From assembly GCF_016411865.1 (NCBI RefSeq), contig NZ_JAEKJA010000018.1:1-64000 (forward strand): a stretch of 64,000 nt of DNA. Direction: 5' to 3'. The notes beneath the pieces are model-generated. The model was not told the DNA's origin and made no database searches. It saw nothing but the letters and a program-made list of their open reading frames with translations. Position numbers and translations under genes: made by a program. The DNA is from Acuticoccus mangrovi. Lineage in GTDB: Bacteria > Pseudomonadota > Alphaproteobacteria > Rhizobiales > Amorphaceae. Of this stretch, positions 34,389-42,683 are shown in pieces (the stretch's first letter is position 1; each line of letters starts with the position of its first letter).

Positions 34389-35138
34389 ATGGCCGGCCAT
34401 TCCAAATTCAAGAACATCATGCACCGCAAAGGCGCACAGGACGCCAAGCGGTCGAAGCTGTTTTCCAAACTGTCGCGTGAGATCACCGTTGCGGCCAAGA
34501 TGGGCACGCCGGATCCCGACATGAACCCGCGCCTGCGGCTCGCCATCCAGGCGGCGCGGGCACAGTCGATGCCGAAGGACAACATCGAGCGCGCCATCAA
34601 GAAGGCCGCCGGCGACGACGGCGCGGTCTACGAAGAGGTGCGCTACGAGGGCTACGGCCCCGGCGGCGTCGCCGTGCTCGTCGAGGCGTTGACGGACAAC
34701 CGCAACCGCACCGCCGGCGTCGTCCGCGCGGCCTTCTCCAAGCACGGCGGGGCGCTCGGCGAGACGGGCTCCGTCGCCTTCATGTTCGACCGGGTGGGGG
34801 AGATCGAATACGCGCCCGCCGCGGCCGACGCCGAGGCGATGATGGAAGCCGCCATCGAGGCCGGCGCCGAGGACGTCTCCTCCGACGAGGACGGGCATCT
34901 CGTGACCTGCGCCTTCGAGGACGTGGCGGAGGTGTCGACGGCGCTCGGCGAGCGGCTCGGCGAGGCGCAGGCGGTGCGCATCGTGTGGCGCCCGCAGAAC
35001 TCCACCCCCGTCGACGAGGACAAGGCCGGCACGCTGATGAAGCTCATCGACATTCTGGAGGACGACGACGACGTGCAGAACGTCTTCGCCAACTACGAGA
35101 TCTCCGACGAGGTGATGGAGAAGCTCGCCGCGGCCTGA
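34389..35138 (+). CDS. YebC/PmpR family regulatory protein
   Basis: 249 residues, full length. The family start [21 protein letters not shown] is followed by [48 protein letters not shown] and the acidic C-terminal NVFANYE motif. YebC proteins bind DNA or assist translation of difficult peptides, depending on the member. The ATG at 34389 has an AGAGGACGACC ribosome site. In many bacteria yebC precedes ruvC; ruv genes are not seen here. Confidence 0.94.
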   Translation: MAGHSKFKNIMHRKGAQDAKRSKLFSKLSREITVAAKMGTPDPDMNPRLRLAIQAARAQSMPKDNIERAIKKAAGDDGAVYEEVRYEGYGPGGVAVLVEALTDNRNRTAGVVRAAFSKHGGALGETGSVAFMFDRVGEIEYAPAAADAEAMMEAAIEAGAEDVSSDEDGHLVTCAFEDVAEVSTALGERLGEAQAVRIVWRPQNSTPVDEDKAGTLMKLIDILEDDDDVQNVFANYEISDEVMEKLAAA

Positions 35139-35176
35139 CCGCCGGTCGGGCGGCCGCCCCGCCGCAGGAGGCACCG

Positions 35177-35248
35177 ATGGCGAGCGACGCCCCCATCGCA
35201 CCGGAGAGCCGACGGCGCGCGATCCGCCCGCCGCGGAGCCGAGCGTGA
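35177..35248 (+). CDS. Candidate 23-residue leader ORF before the DUF6653 gene
   Basis: MASDAPIAPES followed by a run of arginines. It has the best ribosome site in the area, CAGGAGG seven bases before its ATG, and its TGA overlaps the GTG start of the next gene as GTGA. This would couple the two translations. It could also be the remnant of a longer N-terminus. No homology claim. Confidence 0.3.
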   Translation: MASDAPIAPESRRRAIRPPRSRA

Positions 35249-35751
35249 GGGCGGGAGCCGCCGGTCGGGCCATCGCCCGCGCGATGGCGATGGACGAGGC
35301 GACGTGGCGGCGTCACGCGAGCCCCTGGAGCGTCTGGACGCGGGTGCCGATTTTGCCGGCCTTGGCGCTCGCGATCTTCAGCCGCGCCTGGATCGGCTGG
35401 TGGGCGCTCCTGCCCGTCGCCCTCCTCGTCGTCTGGACCTTTCTCAACCCCCGCGTCTTCGCGCCACCGCGCGGCCCGCCGGGATGGGCGACGCGCGCGG
35501 TCTGGGGCGAGCGCCTCTGGCTCGCCCGTCACGAGCGGCCGGTCCCGCGGCACCATGCCGAGGCGGCCCGGCGCCTCACCCTTGCGAGTGGGCTGGGCCT
35601 GCCGATCCTCGCCTACGGGCTGATCGCGCTCGACGGCTGGGCGACGGTCGCCGGCACCATCCTCGCCGCCGGCGCCAAGCTCTGGTTCGTCGACCGCATG
35701 GTCTGGCTCTACGACGAGGCGGGTGAGGGGCGCTTTACCCTCGACCTCTGA
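35245..35751 (+). CDS. DUF6653 family membrane protein
   Basis: 168 residues from GTG 35245, or 155 from ATG 35284. The conserved start MDEATWRRHASPWSVWTR matches DUF6653, followed by three or four hydrophobic helices and a NPRVFAPPRGPPGWATRAVWGERLW loop. I prefer the GTG because GCGGAG precedes it by six bases and it overlaps the stop of a tiny upstream ORF, though the conserved part begins only at the ATG. Function unknown. It converges on the sulfur-transport pair with a 25-base gap. Confidence 0.78.
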   Translation: MRAGAAGRAIARAMAMDEATWRRHASPWSVWTRVPILPALALAIFSRAWIGWWALLPVALLVVWTFLNPRVFAPPRGPPGWATRAVWGERLWLARHERPVPRHHAEAARRLTLASGLGLPILAYGLIALDGWATVAGTILAAGAKLWFVDRMVWLYDEAGEGRFTLDL

Positions 35752-35776
35752 GCCCCGACCCTGAGCCGGTAGCCGA

Positions 35777-36208
35777 TCAGGCGGTGGCGTGGCGGGCCGC
35801 CGCCTCGCGCGACCGCGTGCCGAGGAAGAGGCCGATCAGCATCGCCGGCACGAACACCAGGGTGCCGGGGGCGAGCAGCGGGATCGCCGTCAGCGCCGGG
35901 CCGGGGCAGAAGCCGCCGATCCCCCAGCCGATGCCGAAGATCGCGGCGCCGAGGAGGAGGGGGGCGTCGATCCGCCGGTTCGTCGGCACCGCGAAGCTCG
36001 GGTTGAAGACCGGCTGCGGACGGCGCCAGGCGAGGCGATAGCCGATGAAGGCGGTCACCGATGCGCCACCCATGACGAAGGCGAGGGAGGGATCCCACGG
36101 CCCCAGAATGTCGAGGAAGTTCAGGACCTTGGCGGGATTGCTCATGCCCGAGATCACGAGCCCGACACCGAAGACGAGGCCGGAAAGGAAGCCGGTGAGG
36201 AGGCGCAT
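35777..36208 (-). CDS. YeeE/YedE-family (DUF6691) sulfur transport subunit
   Basis: 143 residues, four to five helices. MRLLTGFLSGLVFGVGLVISGM, NPAKVLNFLD and IGWGIGGFCPGPAL identify the smaller half of the split YeeE/YedE (TsuA-like) transporters. Its cysteine lies in the GFCPGP loop where thiosulfate is thought to be handed along. The ATG overlaps the upstream stop as TGATG. It works with the next gene as a two-piece channel; persulfide or thiosulfate transport is inferred from the adjacent thiol-switch regulator. Confidence 0.86.
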   Translation of the reverse strand: MRLLTGFLSGLVFGVGLVISGMSNPAKVLNFLDILGPWDPSLAFVMGGASVTAFIGYRLAWRRPQPVFNPSFAVPTNRRIDAPLLLGAAIFGIGWGIGGFCPGPALTAIPLLAPGTLVFVPAMLIGLFLGTRSREAAARHATA

Positions 36209-36642
36209 CAGAAGATCTCCGCGTGACGCAGGACGATGACGGTGGCGACGGCGGTGACCATGAACACGCCGACGGCGGCGGCCGAGCGCGGCGACAGGCG
36301 GGCGAGGCCGCACACCCCGTGGCCAGAGGTGCAGCCGGAGCCGAGCCCGGTGCCGAAGCCCACGAGGAGGCCGGCCACCGCCATGCCGACGAGGTTGGTC
36401 GAGACGGTGCTCTCCACCGTCCCGCCGACGAGCTCGACAGCGAGCGGTGCGCCGATGATCCCGGCGAGGAAGGCGAGGCGCCAGCCCCAGTCGCTCGCGC
36501 TGCCGAGCGCGCCGAGGGTGATGCCGGAGATGCCGGCGATGCGGCCGAGAAGGCCCATCAGCATCACCGTGGAAATGCCGATGAGCACGCCGCCCAGCAG
36601 CGAGGCGAGCGGTGTGAAGGAGGTAGTGACGACGGGCAGCAT
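36208..36642 (-). CDS. YeeE/YedE-family sulfur transport subunit
   Basis: 144 residues, about four helices. ASLLGGVLIGISTVMLMGLLGRIAGISG and FGTGLGSGCTSGHGVCGLARLSPRS are signature YeeE/YedE blocks, with two cysteines in the GCTSGHGVCG loop. It is first in a two-gene operon and is divergently transcribed from an ArsR-type repressor. The pair resembles the pmpAB genes regulated by BigR. The ribosome site GAAGGAGCC precedes the ATG. Confidence 0.86.
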   Translation of the reverse strand: MLPVVTTSFTPLASLLGGVLIGISTVMLMGLLGRIAGISGITLGALGSASDWGWRLAFLAGIIGAPLAVELVGGTVESTVSTNLVGMAVAGLLVGFGTGLGSGCTSGHGVCGLARLSPRSAAAVGVFMVTAVATVIVLRHAEIF

Positions 36643-36696
36643 GAAGGCTCCTTCGAAAATCGAGAGCGGCTTTGACGATGCCGCGTTCCCTCACAT

Positions 36697-36707
36697 ATGA
36701 TAATCAT
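36697..36707. promoter_or_regulatory. Operator candidate ATGAT-A-ATCAT
   Basis: A perfect 5-1-5 palindrome in the AT-rich 97-base gap between the YeeE/YedE pair and the ArsR repressor gene. It shares one base with the palindrome at 36707-36717. Confidence 0.5.
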
Positions 36708-36717
36708 CTAAATTAGA
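36707..36717. promoter_or_regulatory. Operator candidate TCTAA-A-TTAGA
   Basis: A perfect 5-1-5 palindrome touching the previous one, 23 bases before the repressor's ATG. AT-rich dyads at a divergent repressor/transporter gap fit binding by the encoded ArsR-type protein. Confidence 0.5.
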
Positions 36718-36739
36718 CAATGCTAATATTGGTGCCGAG

Positions 36740-37063
36740 ATGACCAGTCTGGAAGCGAGCGCGGCGCTCGGCGAGCGGGCCGAATGGGTCGCCGACCGGC
36801 TGCGCCTCCTCGCCAATGCGAGCCGGCTATTGATCCTCTGCCGGCTGACGGAGGGGGAGGCGTCGGTGGGCGTCCTGCAAGGGGCGGTGGGGCTGTCCCA
36901 GTCGGCCCTGTCGCAGCATCTGGCGCGGCTGCGGGAGGCCGGGATCGTGGCGACGCGGCGCGAGGCGCAGACGATCCACTACCGGATCGCCGACGACGAG
37001 ACGCGGCTTCTGATGACGGCGCTCTACACCGCCTTCTGCCACCCGCCCGCCGAGGCCGGCTGA
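36740..37063 (+). CDS. ArsR-family persulfide-sensing repressor (BigR/SqrR type)
   Basis: 107 residues, a winged helix: RLRLLANASRLLILCRL, QSALSQHLARLREAGIVATRREAQTIHYRI. Two cysteines, Cys34 after helix 2 and Cys100 near the end, are spaced 66 residues apart, the same spacing as the reactive pair of BigR and SqrR that forms a tetrasulfide link when persulfide is present. It probably represses the divergent YeeE/YedE pair and itself through the two adjoining palindromes in the gap. The persulfide dioxygenase or Sqr partner usually found with this regulator is absent. Confidence 0.85.
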   Translation: MTSLEASAALGERAEWVADRLRLLANASRLLILCRLTEGEASVGVLQGAVGLSQSALSQHLARLREAGIVATRREAQTIHYRIADDETRLLMTALYTAFCHPPAEAG

Positions 37064-37157
37064 TCCTCGCCTCGCCGAGTTGAAGGCCGCGGCGGGCTGG
37101 TTCAATGTGCCCCACCTCGCCGCCGGAGGGAGGGCGGCCAGCCAGCGAGGGCAGCCA

Positions 37158-38240
37158 ATGGCGACTAACGACGGGATTCGCACCACCAGCGGGCGCGGCA
37201 AGCTCTTCGACAGCATTCTCGACACGATCGGCGACACGCCGGCCATCCGCGTCAACAATCTCGGTCCCGACCATGTGACGATCTACGTGAAGGCGGAGGC
37301 GTTCAATCCGGCGGCGTCGGTGAAGGATCGCCTCGCGGTGAACATCATCGAGGCGGCCGAGCGCGCGGGCACGCTGCAGCCGGGCCAGACCGTGGTGGAG
37401 GCGACGAGCGGCAACACCGGCATCGGCCTCGCCATGGTGTGTGCCCAGAAGGGCTATCCGCTGGTCATCACCATGGCGGAGAGCTTTTCGGTGGAGCGGC
37501 GCCGGCTGATGCGCATGTTCGGCGCCAAGGTGGTGCTGACGCCGCGCGCCGAGAAGGGCTTCGGCATGTACCGCAAGGCGGTGGAGCTCGCCGAGCGGCA
37601 CGGCTGGTTCCTCGCCCACCAGTTCGAGACCGAGGCCAACGCCGCGATCCATGAGGCGACCACGGCGCGCGAGATCCTCGGCGACTTCGCCGACGGCCGG
37701 CTCGACTATTTCGTGACGGGCTACGGCACCGGCGGCACGGTGAGCGGCGTCGGCCGCGTCCTGCGGGCGGAGCGGCCCGACACCAAGATCATTCTGTGCG
37801 AGCCCGCCAACGCCGCCCTCGTCGCCTCCGGCACGCCGCAGCGGCGCACCGCCGACGGTTCCCCGGCGGTGAGCCATCCGGCCTTCGAGCCCCATCCGAT
37901 CCAGGGCTGGACGCCCGACTTCATCCCGCTGACGCTGCAGGAGACGCTCGACGAGAAATATTATGACGAGCTGGTGCCGATCCCCGGGCCGGAGGGGATC
38001 AAGTGGGCACGTCTCCTCGCCCGGAGGGAGGGCATCTTCACCGGCATCTCCGGCGGCTCCACCTTCGCCGTGACGCAGATGATCGCGGAGAAGGCGGCGC
38101 CGGGCTCGGTGCTTCTGTGCATGCTGCCCGACACCGGTGAGCGCTACCTTTCCACCCCCCTCTTCGAGGGCATCGCCGAGGAGATGGACGAGGAAGAGAT
38201 GGTGATCTCCCGCTCCACCCCCGGCTATCAGATGGGCTGA
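37158..38240 (+). CDS. Cysteine synthase, PLP-dependent
   Basis: 360 residues, fold type II. The PLP lysine is in NPAASVKDRLA, the substrate loop in EATSGNTGIGLAMV, the phosphate loop in GYGTGGTVSGVG, and FTGISGGSTFAV completes the site. It is longer than typical CysK (about 320) because of a C-terminal extension with acidic EEMDEEEM. It makes cysteine from O-acetylserine and sulfide. The position after a sulfide-responsive regulator and sulfur transporter fits sulfur assimilation. ATG 37158; the frame upstream is not conserved. Confidence 0.88.
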   Translation: MATNDGIRTTSGRGKLFDSILDTIGDTPAIRVNNLGPDHVTIYVKAEAFNPAASVKDRLAVNIIEAAERAGTLQPGQTVVEATSGNTGIGLAMVCAQKGYPLVITMAESFSVERRRLMRMFGAKVVLTPRAEKGFGMYRKAVELAERHGWFLAHQFETEANAAIHEATTAREILGDFADGRLDYFVTGYGTGGTVSGVGRVLRAERPDTKIILCEPANAALVASGTPQRRTADGSPAVSHPAFEPHPIQGWTPDFIPLTLQETLDEKYYDELVPIPGPEGIKWARLLARREGIFTGISGGSTFAVTQMIAEKAAPGSVLLCMLPDTGERYLSTPLFEGIAEEMDEEEMVISRSTPGYQMG

Positions 38241-38310
38241 GCCGGCTCACGCGGTGCCGGCCCCTCCGCCGGCTCGGGCGGTGCGGCCCGAGGCGGCTCA
38301 GGCGGTGCCG
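38241..38310 (-). repeat. Three imperfect tandem copies of the end of the downstream gene
   Basis: GCCGGCTCACGCGGTGCCGG (38241-), GCCGGCTCGGGCGGTGCGG (38268-) and GGCGGCTCAGGCGGTGCCG (38292-38310). The last copy holds the stop and final codons of the minus-strand gene, so the others look like local duplications of its 3' end. Confidence 0.5.
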
Positions 38311-38831
38311 ATGAGCGCCGCCCAGAGCTCGCGCTTCGACATCCGCGATCGCCCGGCGACGCGCAGCGCCCGGGCGTAGCGGGCGAGCGTCTCCTTGGAG
38401 AGATCGCCGGCGTTCTTCAGCGTCTTGTGGATCGCGCGGGCGAGCTCCGTCTTCGTCATGCGCGTGGGGCCGCGCACCCCGAGGTCGCGGGCGAGCGCGA
38501 TGAGGTCGGACTTCCGCGCTTCGATGATGCGCTTGCCGAACTGGGCGGTCTTCTCGGCGAACTCGGCGGACTGCTGCGAGTAGCGGTGCCCGGCGCCGCC
38601 GCGGCGCACCTCGCGCGTGGCGGCGGGGGTCGCCGGCGCGCTCCATCGGGCAAGGTGCGCGTCCCCGAGGTCGGCCGCGCGATAGCTCCCGCCGCGGCGC
38701 TCATATTCGGCGGCCGCGAGCTGCGCCTTGCGGGCCGACCATTCGCCGGGCTCCCCGCCTTCGTCCGACCAGATCAACTCGTCCTTGACGACCTCCCAAA
38801 GCCGCGGGCGGGTCGGTTGCGCTGTCGACAT
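38298..38831 (-). CDS. Rho_N-like helical protein, unknown function
   Basis: 177 residues. The C-terminal part repeats the pattern DLIALARDLGVRGPTRMTKTELARAI and ETLARYARALRVAGRSRMSKREL, two SAP/Rho-N-like LEM-type helical hairpins usually linked to nucleic-acid binding. The N-terminus (RLWEVVKDELIWSDEGGEPGEWSARKAQLAAAEYERRG) is not a known domain. The ATG follows GGAGG on the minus strand. It converges on cysteine synthase. DNA- or RNA-related function is inference. Confidence 0.65.
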   Translation of the reverse strand: MSTAQPTRPRLWEVVKDELIWSDEGGEPGEWSARKAQLAAAEYERRGGSYRAADLGDAHLARWSAPATPAATREVRRGGAGHRYSQQSAEFAEKTAQFGKRIIEARKSDLIALARDLGVRGPTRMTKTELARAIHKTLKNAGDLSKETLARYARALRVAGRSRMSKRELWAALIGTA

Positions 38832-38893
38832 CAGGTGCCTCCATGATCTGGGGGCGCAACGCCGGCACGGCGTGCCGGTTTCGCCCCGGATAG

Positions 38894-41266
38894 TCAACCG
38901 GCGGCGAGGCGGAGGCGGCGCGGCATCAGCCCGTCGGCCGCACGCGCGATGCCCTCCGCATCGATGCCGTAGTGATGATAAAGCTCGTCGATGCGTCCTG
39001 TCTGCCCAAAGTGATCGACCCCCAGCGGGGCGACGCGATGGCCGTGAACCGCACCCAACCAAGATAGGGTCGCGGGGTGGCCGTCGAGCACCGTCACGAT
39101 GCCGCAGTGGCGCGGCAGCGGCGCGAGAAGACGCTCCACCACGCACTCTGCCGCGATCCCGTCGGCGCGGGCGCGGCGGGCGTTGACCCACCCGGCGTGC
39201 AGCCGGTCGGCGGAGGTGACGACGAGCACTCCGACGTCGCGCCGTCCCTCCGCGATCATCGCCGCCGACTGGATTGCCTCGTGGGCGACGACACCCTGCA
39301 CCGCCACGATGATCTCGGCGCTCGGCGAGGGCTCGCGCAGCCAGTAGGCGCCGTCGATGATCGCGGCGGCGAGGTCGTCGGTCATCTCGCGGATCGGCTG
39401 TTCCAGCGGGCGCGTGGTGAGGCGCACGTAGGTGGCGCCGCCCGCCTCGTCGGGAAGGCTCGTCCGCGGATCGGGGGTGGCGGCCCCGCGCCGCTGCATA
39501 TGCGCGAAGGCGAAGCCCATCATCACGCCGAGCTCGTCGGCGAAGGCGGGCTCGAACGAGGTGAGGCCGTCCTGGCTCATGCCGATGAGCGGGGAGTTGA
39601 TGGACTGGTGCGCCCCGCCCTCCGGCGCCAGCGTGATGCCCGACGGGGTGGCGGCGAGGAGGAAGCGGGCGCCCTGGTAGCAGGCGTAGGTGAGCCCATC
39701 GAGCCCGCGGGCGATGAACGGGTCGTAGAGGGTGCCGACGGGGAAGAGGGGCGCGTCGAAGAGGTCGCCGGAGAGACCGGCCGCGCCGAGGAGCAGGAAG
39801 AGGTTCATCTCGGCGATGCCGAGCTCGATGTGCTGCCCCTCGGGCGAGAACTGCCACTTCTGGGCCGACGGCACCCGCTCCTGCCGGAAGAAGTCGGCGA
39901 TGGCCTCGCGGGCGAAGAGGCCGCGCCGGTTCACCCACGGTCCGAGATTGGTGGAGACGGTGACGTCGGGCGAGGAGGTGACGATGCGGGCGGCGAGCTC
40001 GCTCTTCTCACGGGCGAGGCCGTCGAGGATCTTGCCGAAGGCGGCCTGCGTCGAGATCGTGCGCTCGGCGACCTTGGGCATCGGCGGCAGCGCCACCGGT
40101 GCCGGGGCGGCGCGCGCCGGCCGGGGCGCGAAATAGGGCGTGGAGGCGATGAAGCGCGAGATCTCGTCGGCCGAGGCGTCGAGACCGCCGGCGGGGTCCC
40201 ACTCGGTGCCCTCCGGCACGCCCATCACCTTCTGGAAGGCGGCCATCTGCGAGGGCGTCATCAGCCCGGCGTGGTTGTCCTTGTGGCCGGCGAGCGGAGT
40301 GCCCCAGCCCTTGATGGTGTAGGCGATGAACACGATGGGCCGGTCGTGATCCACCCGCTCGAAGGCGTCGATCAGCGTCTCGAGGCAGTGGCCGCCGAGA
40401 TTTTCCATCAGCGCCGCGAGCTCGGCGTCGGAGCGGCGGTCGAGGAGGGCGGTGACGTCGCCCTGATCGCCGATCTCGTCCATGATCCGCTTGCGCCAGG
40501 CGGCGCCGCCCTGGAAGGCGAGGGCGGAGTAGATCGGGTTGGGGCAATTGTCGATCCACTGGCGCAGCGTCTCGCCGCCGGGCTCCTGGAAGGCCGCGCG
40601 CTGGAGGGCACCATATTTCAGCGTCACAATCTCCCAGCCGAAGGCGCGGAAGACGTGGGCGATGCGGTCGTAGAGGCCCTCGCGCACCACCCCGTCGAGG
40701 CTCTGGCGGTTGTAGTCGATGATCCACCAGGTGTTGCGCAGGCCGTGCTTCCAGCCCTCCTGCAGGCACTCGTAGACGTTGCCCTCGTCGAGCTCGGCGT
40801 CGCCCACGAGGGCGATCATGCGGCCCATCGGCTTGTCGCCCCGCCAGCCCTTGGCGGCGACGTAGTCCTGGATCAGCGAGGAGAAGGCGGTGATGGCGAC
40901 GCCGAGGCCGACCGAGCCGGTGGAGAAGTCCACCATCGGCCCGTCCTTGGTGCGGGAAGGGTAGGACTGCGCCCCGCCCCAGCCCCGGAAGGCCTTCAGC
41001 TTGGCGAGGCTCTGGTGGCCGGCGAGATATTGGATCGCGTGAAACACGGGCGACGCGTGCGGCTTCACCGCCACGCGGTCCTCCGGCTTGAGGACGCGGA
41101 AATAGAGCGCCGTGAGGATCTGCACCATGGAGGCGGAGGAGGCCTGATGGCCGCCGATCTTCACCTCGTCCGGCTCGCGCAGATGGTTCGCGGCGTGGAT
41201 CATGTAGCAGGAGAGCCAGAGGACCTTCCGCTCGATCTTCGACAGCATCGTAAGGTCGCGAGCCAT
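38894..41266 (-). CDS. AceE-like homodimeric 2-oxo-acid dehydrogenase E1/transketolase-type enzyme
   Basis: 790 residues, shorter than AceE (about 890). GGHQASSASMVQILTALYF, PHASPVFHAIQYLAG, the thiamin-diphosphate motif GDAELDEGN (155-163), YNRQSLDGVV, AYTIKGWGTPLAGHKDNHAGL and, in the second half, GQHIELGIAEMNLFLLLGAAG and LAPEGGAHQSINSPLIGM place it with homodimeric E1 and transketolase-like proteins. No lipoyl E2 or E3 gene is near. The ATG at 41266 has GGGAGAACGCC upstream. The 2-oxo acid it accepts is unknown. Confidence 0.82.
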   Translation of the reverse strand: MARDLTMLSKIERKVLWLSCYMIHAANHLREPDEVKIGGHQASSASMVQILTALYFRVLKPEDRVAVKPHASPVFHAIQYLAGHQSLAKLKAFRGWGGAQSYPSRTKDGPMVDFSTGSVGLGVAITAFSSLIQDYVAAKGWRGDKPMGRMIALVGDAELDEGNVYECLQEGWKHGLRNTWWIIDYNRQSLDGVVREGLYDRIAHVFRAFGWEIVTLKYGALQRAAFQEPGGETLRQWIDNCPNPIYSALAFQGGAAWRKRIMDEIGDQGDVTALLDRRSDAELAALMENLGGHCLETLIDAFERVDHDRPIVFIAYTIKGWGTPLAGHKDNHAGLMTPSQMAAFQKVMGVPEGTEWDPAGGLDASADEISRFIASTPYFAPRPARAAPAPVALPPMPKVAERTISTQAAFGKILDGLAREKSELAARIVTSSPDVTVSTNLGPWVNRRGLFAREAIADFFRQERVPSAQKWQFSPEGQHIELGIAEMNLFLLLGAAGLSGDLFDAPLFPVGTLYDPFIARGLDGLTYACYQGARFLLAATPSGITLAPEGGAHQSINSPLIGMSQDGLTSFEPAFADELGVMMGFAFAHMQRRGAATPDPRTSLPDEAGGATYVRLTTRPLEQPIREMTDDLAAAIIDGAYWLREPSPSAEIIVAVQGVVAHEAIQSAAMIAEGRRDVGVLVVTSADRLHAGWVNARRARADGIAAECVVERLLAPLPRHCGIVTVLDGHPATLSWLGAVHGHRVAPLGVDHFGQTGRIDELYHHYGIDAEGIARAADGLMPRRLRLAAG

Positions 41267-41329
41267 GGCGTTCTCCCCTCGGGTCTCAAGTCACAAGAAT
41301 AGCGCGGGATCCGGCCGTTCGGATAGCCG

Positions 41330-42406
41330 TCAAATGTTGGGCCAGATGCCCGCGATGAGGAAGGCGACGCTGATCAGCGTGATGGCGACGCCGGCGCCGA
41401 GCTGCAGGATCGGCACGGCGAGACCGACGTTGCGCACGCCCGCCGCGAACAGCGTCGCCCCTCGCGCCGTGGTCGCCGAAATGGCGACGAGGCTGATGAA
41501 GGTGCCGGTGCCGAGCGCCATCGCCACCGCCGCCACCGCGCCGACGGTGAAGAGGTGCATGCGCCAGGCGGCGACGAGCACGAACACGGCGCCGGTGCAG
41601 GGCCGCAGGCCGATGCCGATCACCAGCATCGCCGCGTCGCGCCACGAGCGGATCGCCTCCACCTCCTGCGGCGTCGGCGCATGCCGGTGGCCGCAGCCGC
41701 AAAGGCCGTCATGGTCATGGTCGTGCACGTGCTCGCCGTGCGTGTGGTCGTCGTGCGCGTGATGATCGTGGGTGTGGTGATGGTCGTCCGATGCGGCAAG
41801 GGCCGGGGCGATCAGGCCGAACCGGGCCGCCTGCTCGCGCCAGATCCCGTGGAAGCCGCTGATGGCCCGCCGGATCAGGATGAGACCGATGGCGAGGATG
41901 GCGAGATAGCTGAGCGGCACCAGGATCTGGTCGGTCGCCGCCATCGCCCAGCCGGCCGTGATGTCGAGGAGGGCGAAGCTGCCGTAGACGAGCGCGATGG
42001 CCGTCGCCGCCTGGGCGAGGCTTGCCGCGAGCGACAGGCCGACGAGGCGGACGGTGGAAATGCGGCTGGCGATGCCGGCGCCGGCGATCAGGAACTTGCC
42101 GTGGCCGGGGATCGCGGCGTGGAGGAAGCCGTAGGCGAGGCAGGCGCCGACGAGGCCGAGGGAGGCGAGGCCGCCGTGCCGGTTCACCCCGAGCAGCTCG
42201 TTGACCATGGTGTGGAAGGCGCGCTGCTGCTCGGCCGCCCAGCGGGCCATGTCGACGAGGCCGAGGCCGGAGGAGAGCACCGCCGCGGTCGCCGTGAAGC
42301 CGATCACCGCCACGATGATGGCGCCGAGCGTCCGGCGGCCGCGGGCCGTCAGGTTGCCGTCGCGCGCGCCGATCGTGGGGACCGATCCGGTGGTCGCTCG
42401 CTCCAT
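41330..42406 (-). CDS. RcnA/NicO-family nickel/cobalt exporter
   Basis: 358 residues with about six membrane helices. The motif GFLHAAIPGHGKFLIAGAG contains the conserved HAxxPGHGK of NicO-type carriers, and GIGLRPCTGAVFVLVAAW is the second family block. Between them lies a cytoplasmic or periplasmic loop very rich in histidine (HHHTHDHHAHDD..., with GLCGCGHRH), a likely metal buffer. ATG 42406 follows GTGAGGCG. The upstream divergent gap has an 11-base inverted repeat and a separate 6-4-6 dyad. Metal specificity is open. Confidence 0.87.
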   Translation of the reverse strand: MERATTGSVPTIGARDGNLTARGRRTLGAIIVAVIGFTATAAVLSSGLGLVDMARWAAEQQRAFHTMVNELLGVNRHGGLASLGLVGACLAYGFLHAAIPGHGKFLIAGAGIASRISTVRLVGLSLAASLAQAATAIALVYGSFALLDITAGWAMAATDQILVPLSYLAILAIGLILIRRAISGFHGIWREQAARFGLIAPALAASDDHHHTHDHHAHDDHTHGEHVHDHDHDGLCGCGHRHAPTPQEVEAIRSWRDAAMLVIGIGLRPCTGAVFVLVAAWRMHLFTVGAVAAVAMALGTGTFISLVAISATTARGATLFAAGVRNVGLAVPILQLGAGVAITLISVAFLIAGIWPNI

Positions 42407-42418
42407 GGACGCCTCACC

Positions 42419-42544
42419 TGTTTCAACCTCGACCGACCGGCGGATCGATACACATACACTCGACCTCTGACGCCATCGCGTCATGGGCGCAAGCCCCGTC
42501 GTCGGGCGTGGCGACGGTGTCCACCTCGGCGACAGGTTGAAACA
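42419..42544. repeat. Widely spaced 11-base inverted repeat at the RcnA/dehydratase divergent gap
   Basis: TGTTTCAACCT (42419-42429) and AGGTTGAAACA (42534-42544), perfectly complementary and 104 bases apart. They flank most of the divergent promoter region and could be two copies of one half-site in opposite orientation. Confidence 0.45.
42468..42483. promoter_or_regulatory. 6-4-6 dyad TGACGC-CATC-GCGTCA
   Basis: Perfect palindrome with a 4-base centre, 62 bases upstream of the RcnA-like start. A candidate operator for the metal exporter. Confidence 0.4.
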
Positions 42545-42683
42545 TACCGATCGCTCTGGTCTGTAGCAGCCGGCGCGGCAGCCTGCCGCAACCAATACGA
42601 ACACGACGGCGCGGCTCGGGCATGGCCCGGGCCCTGCGCCGCAACAAGGCGCGGGTCGAAACACCGCGCGGGAGGAGAGCGAG

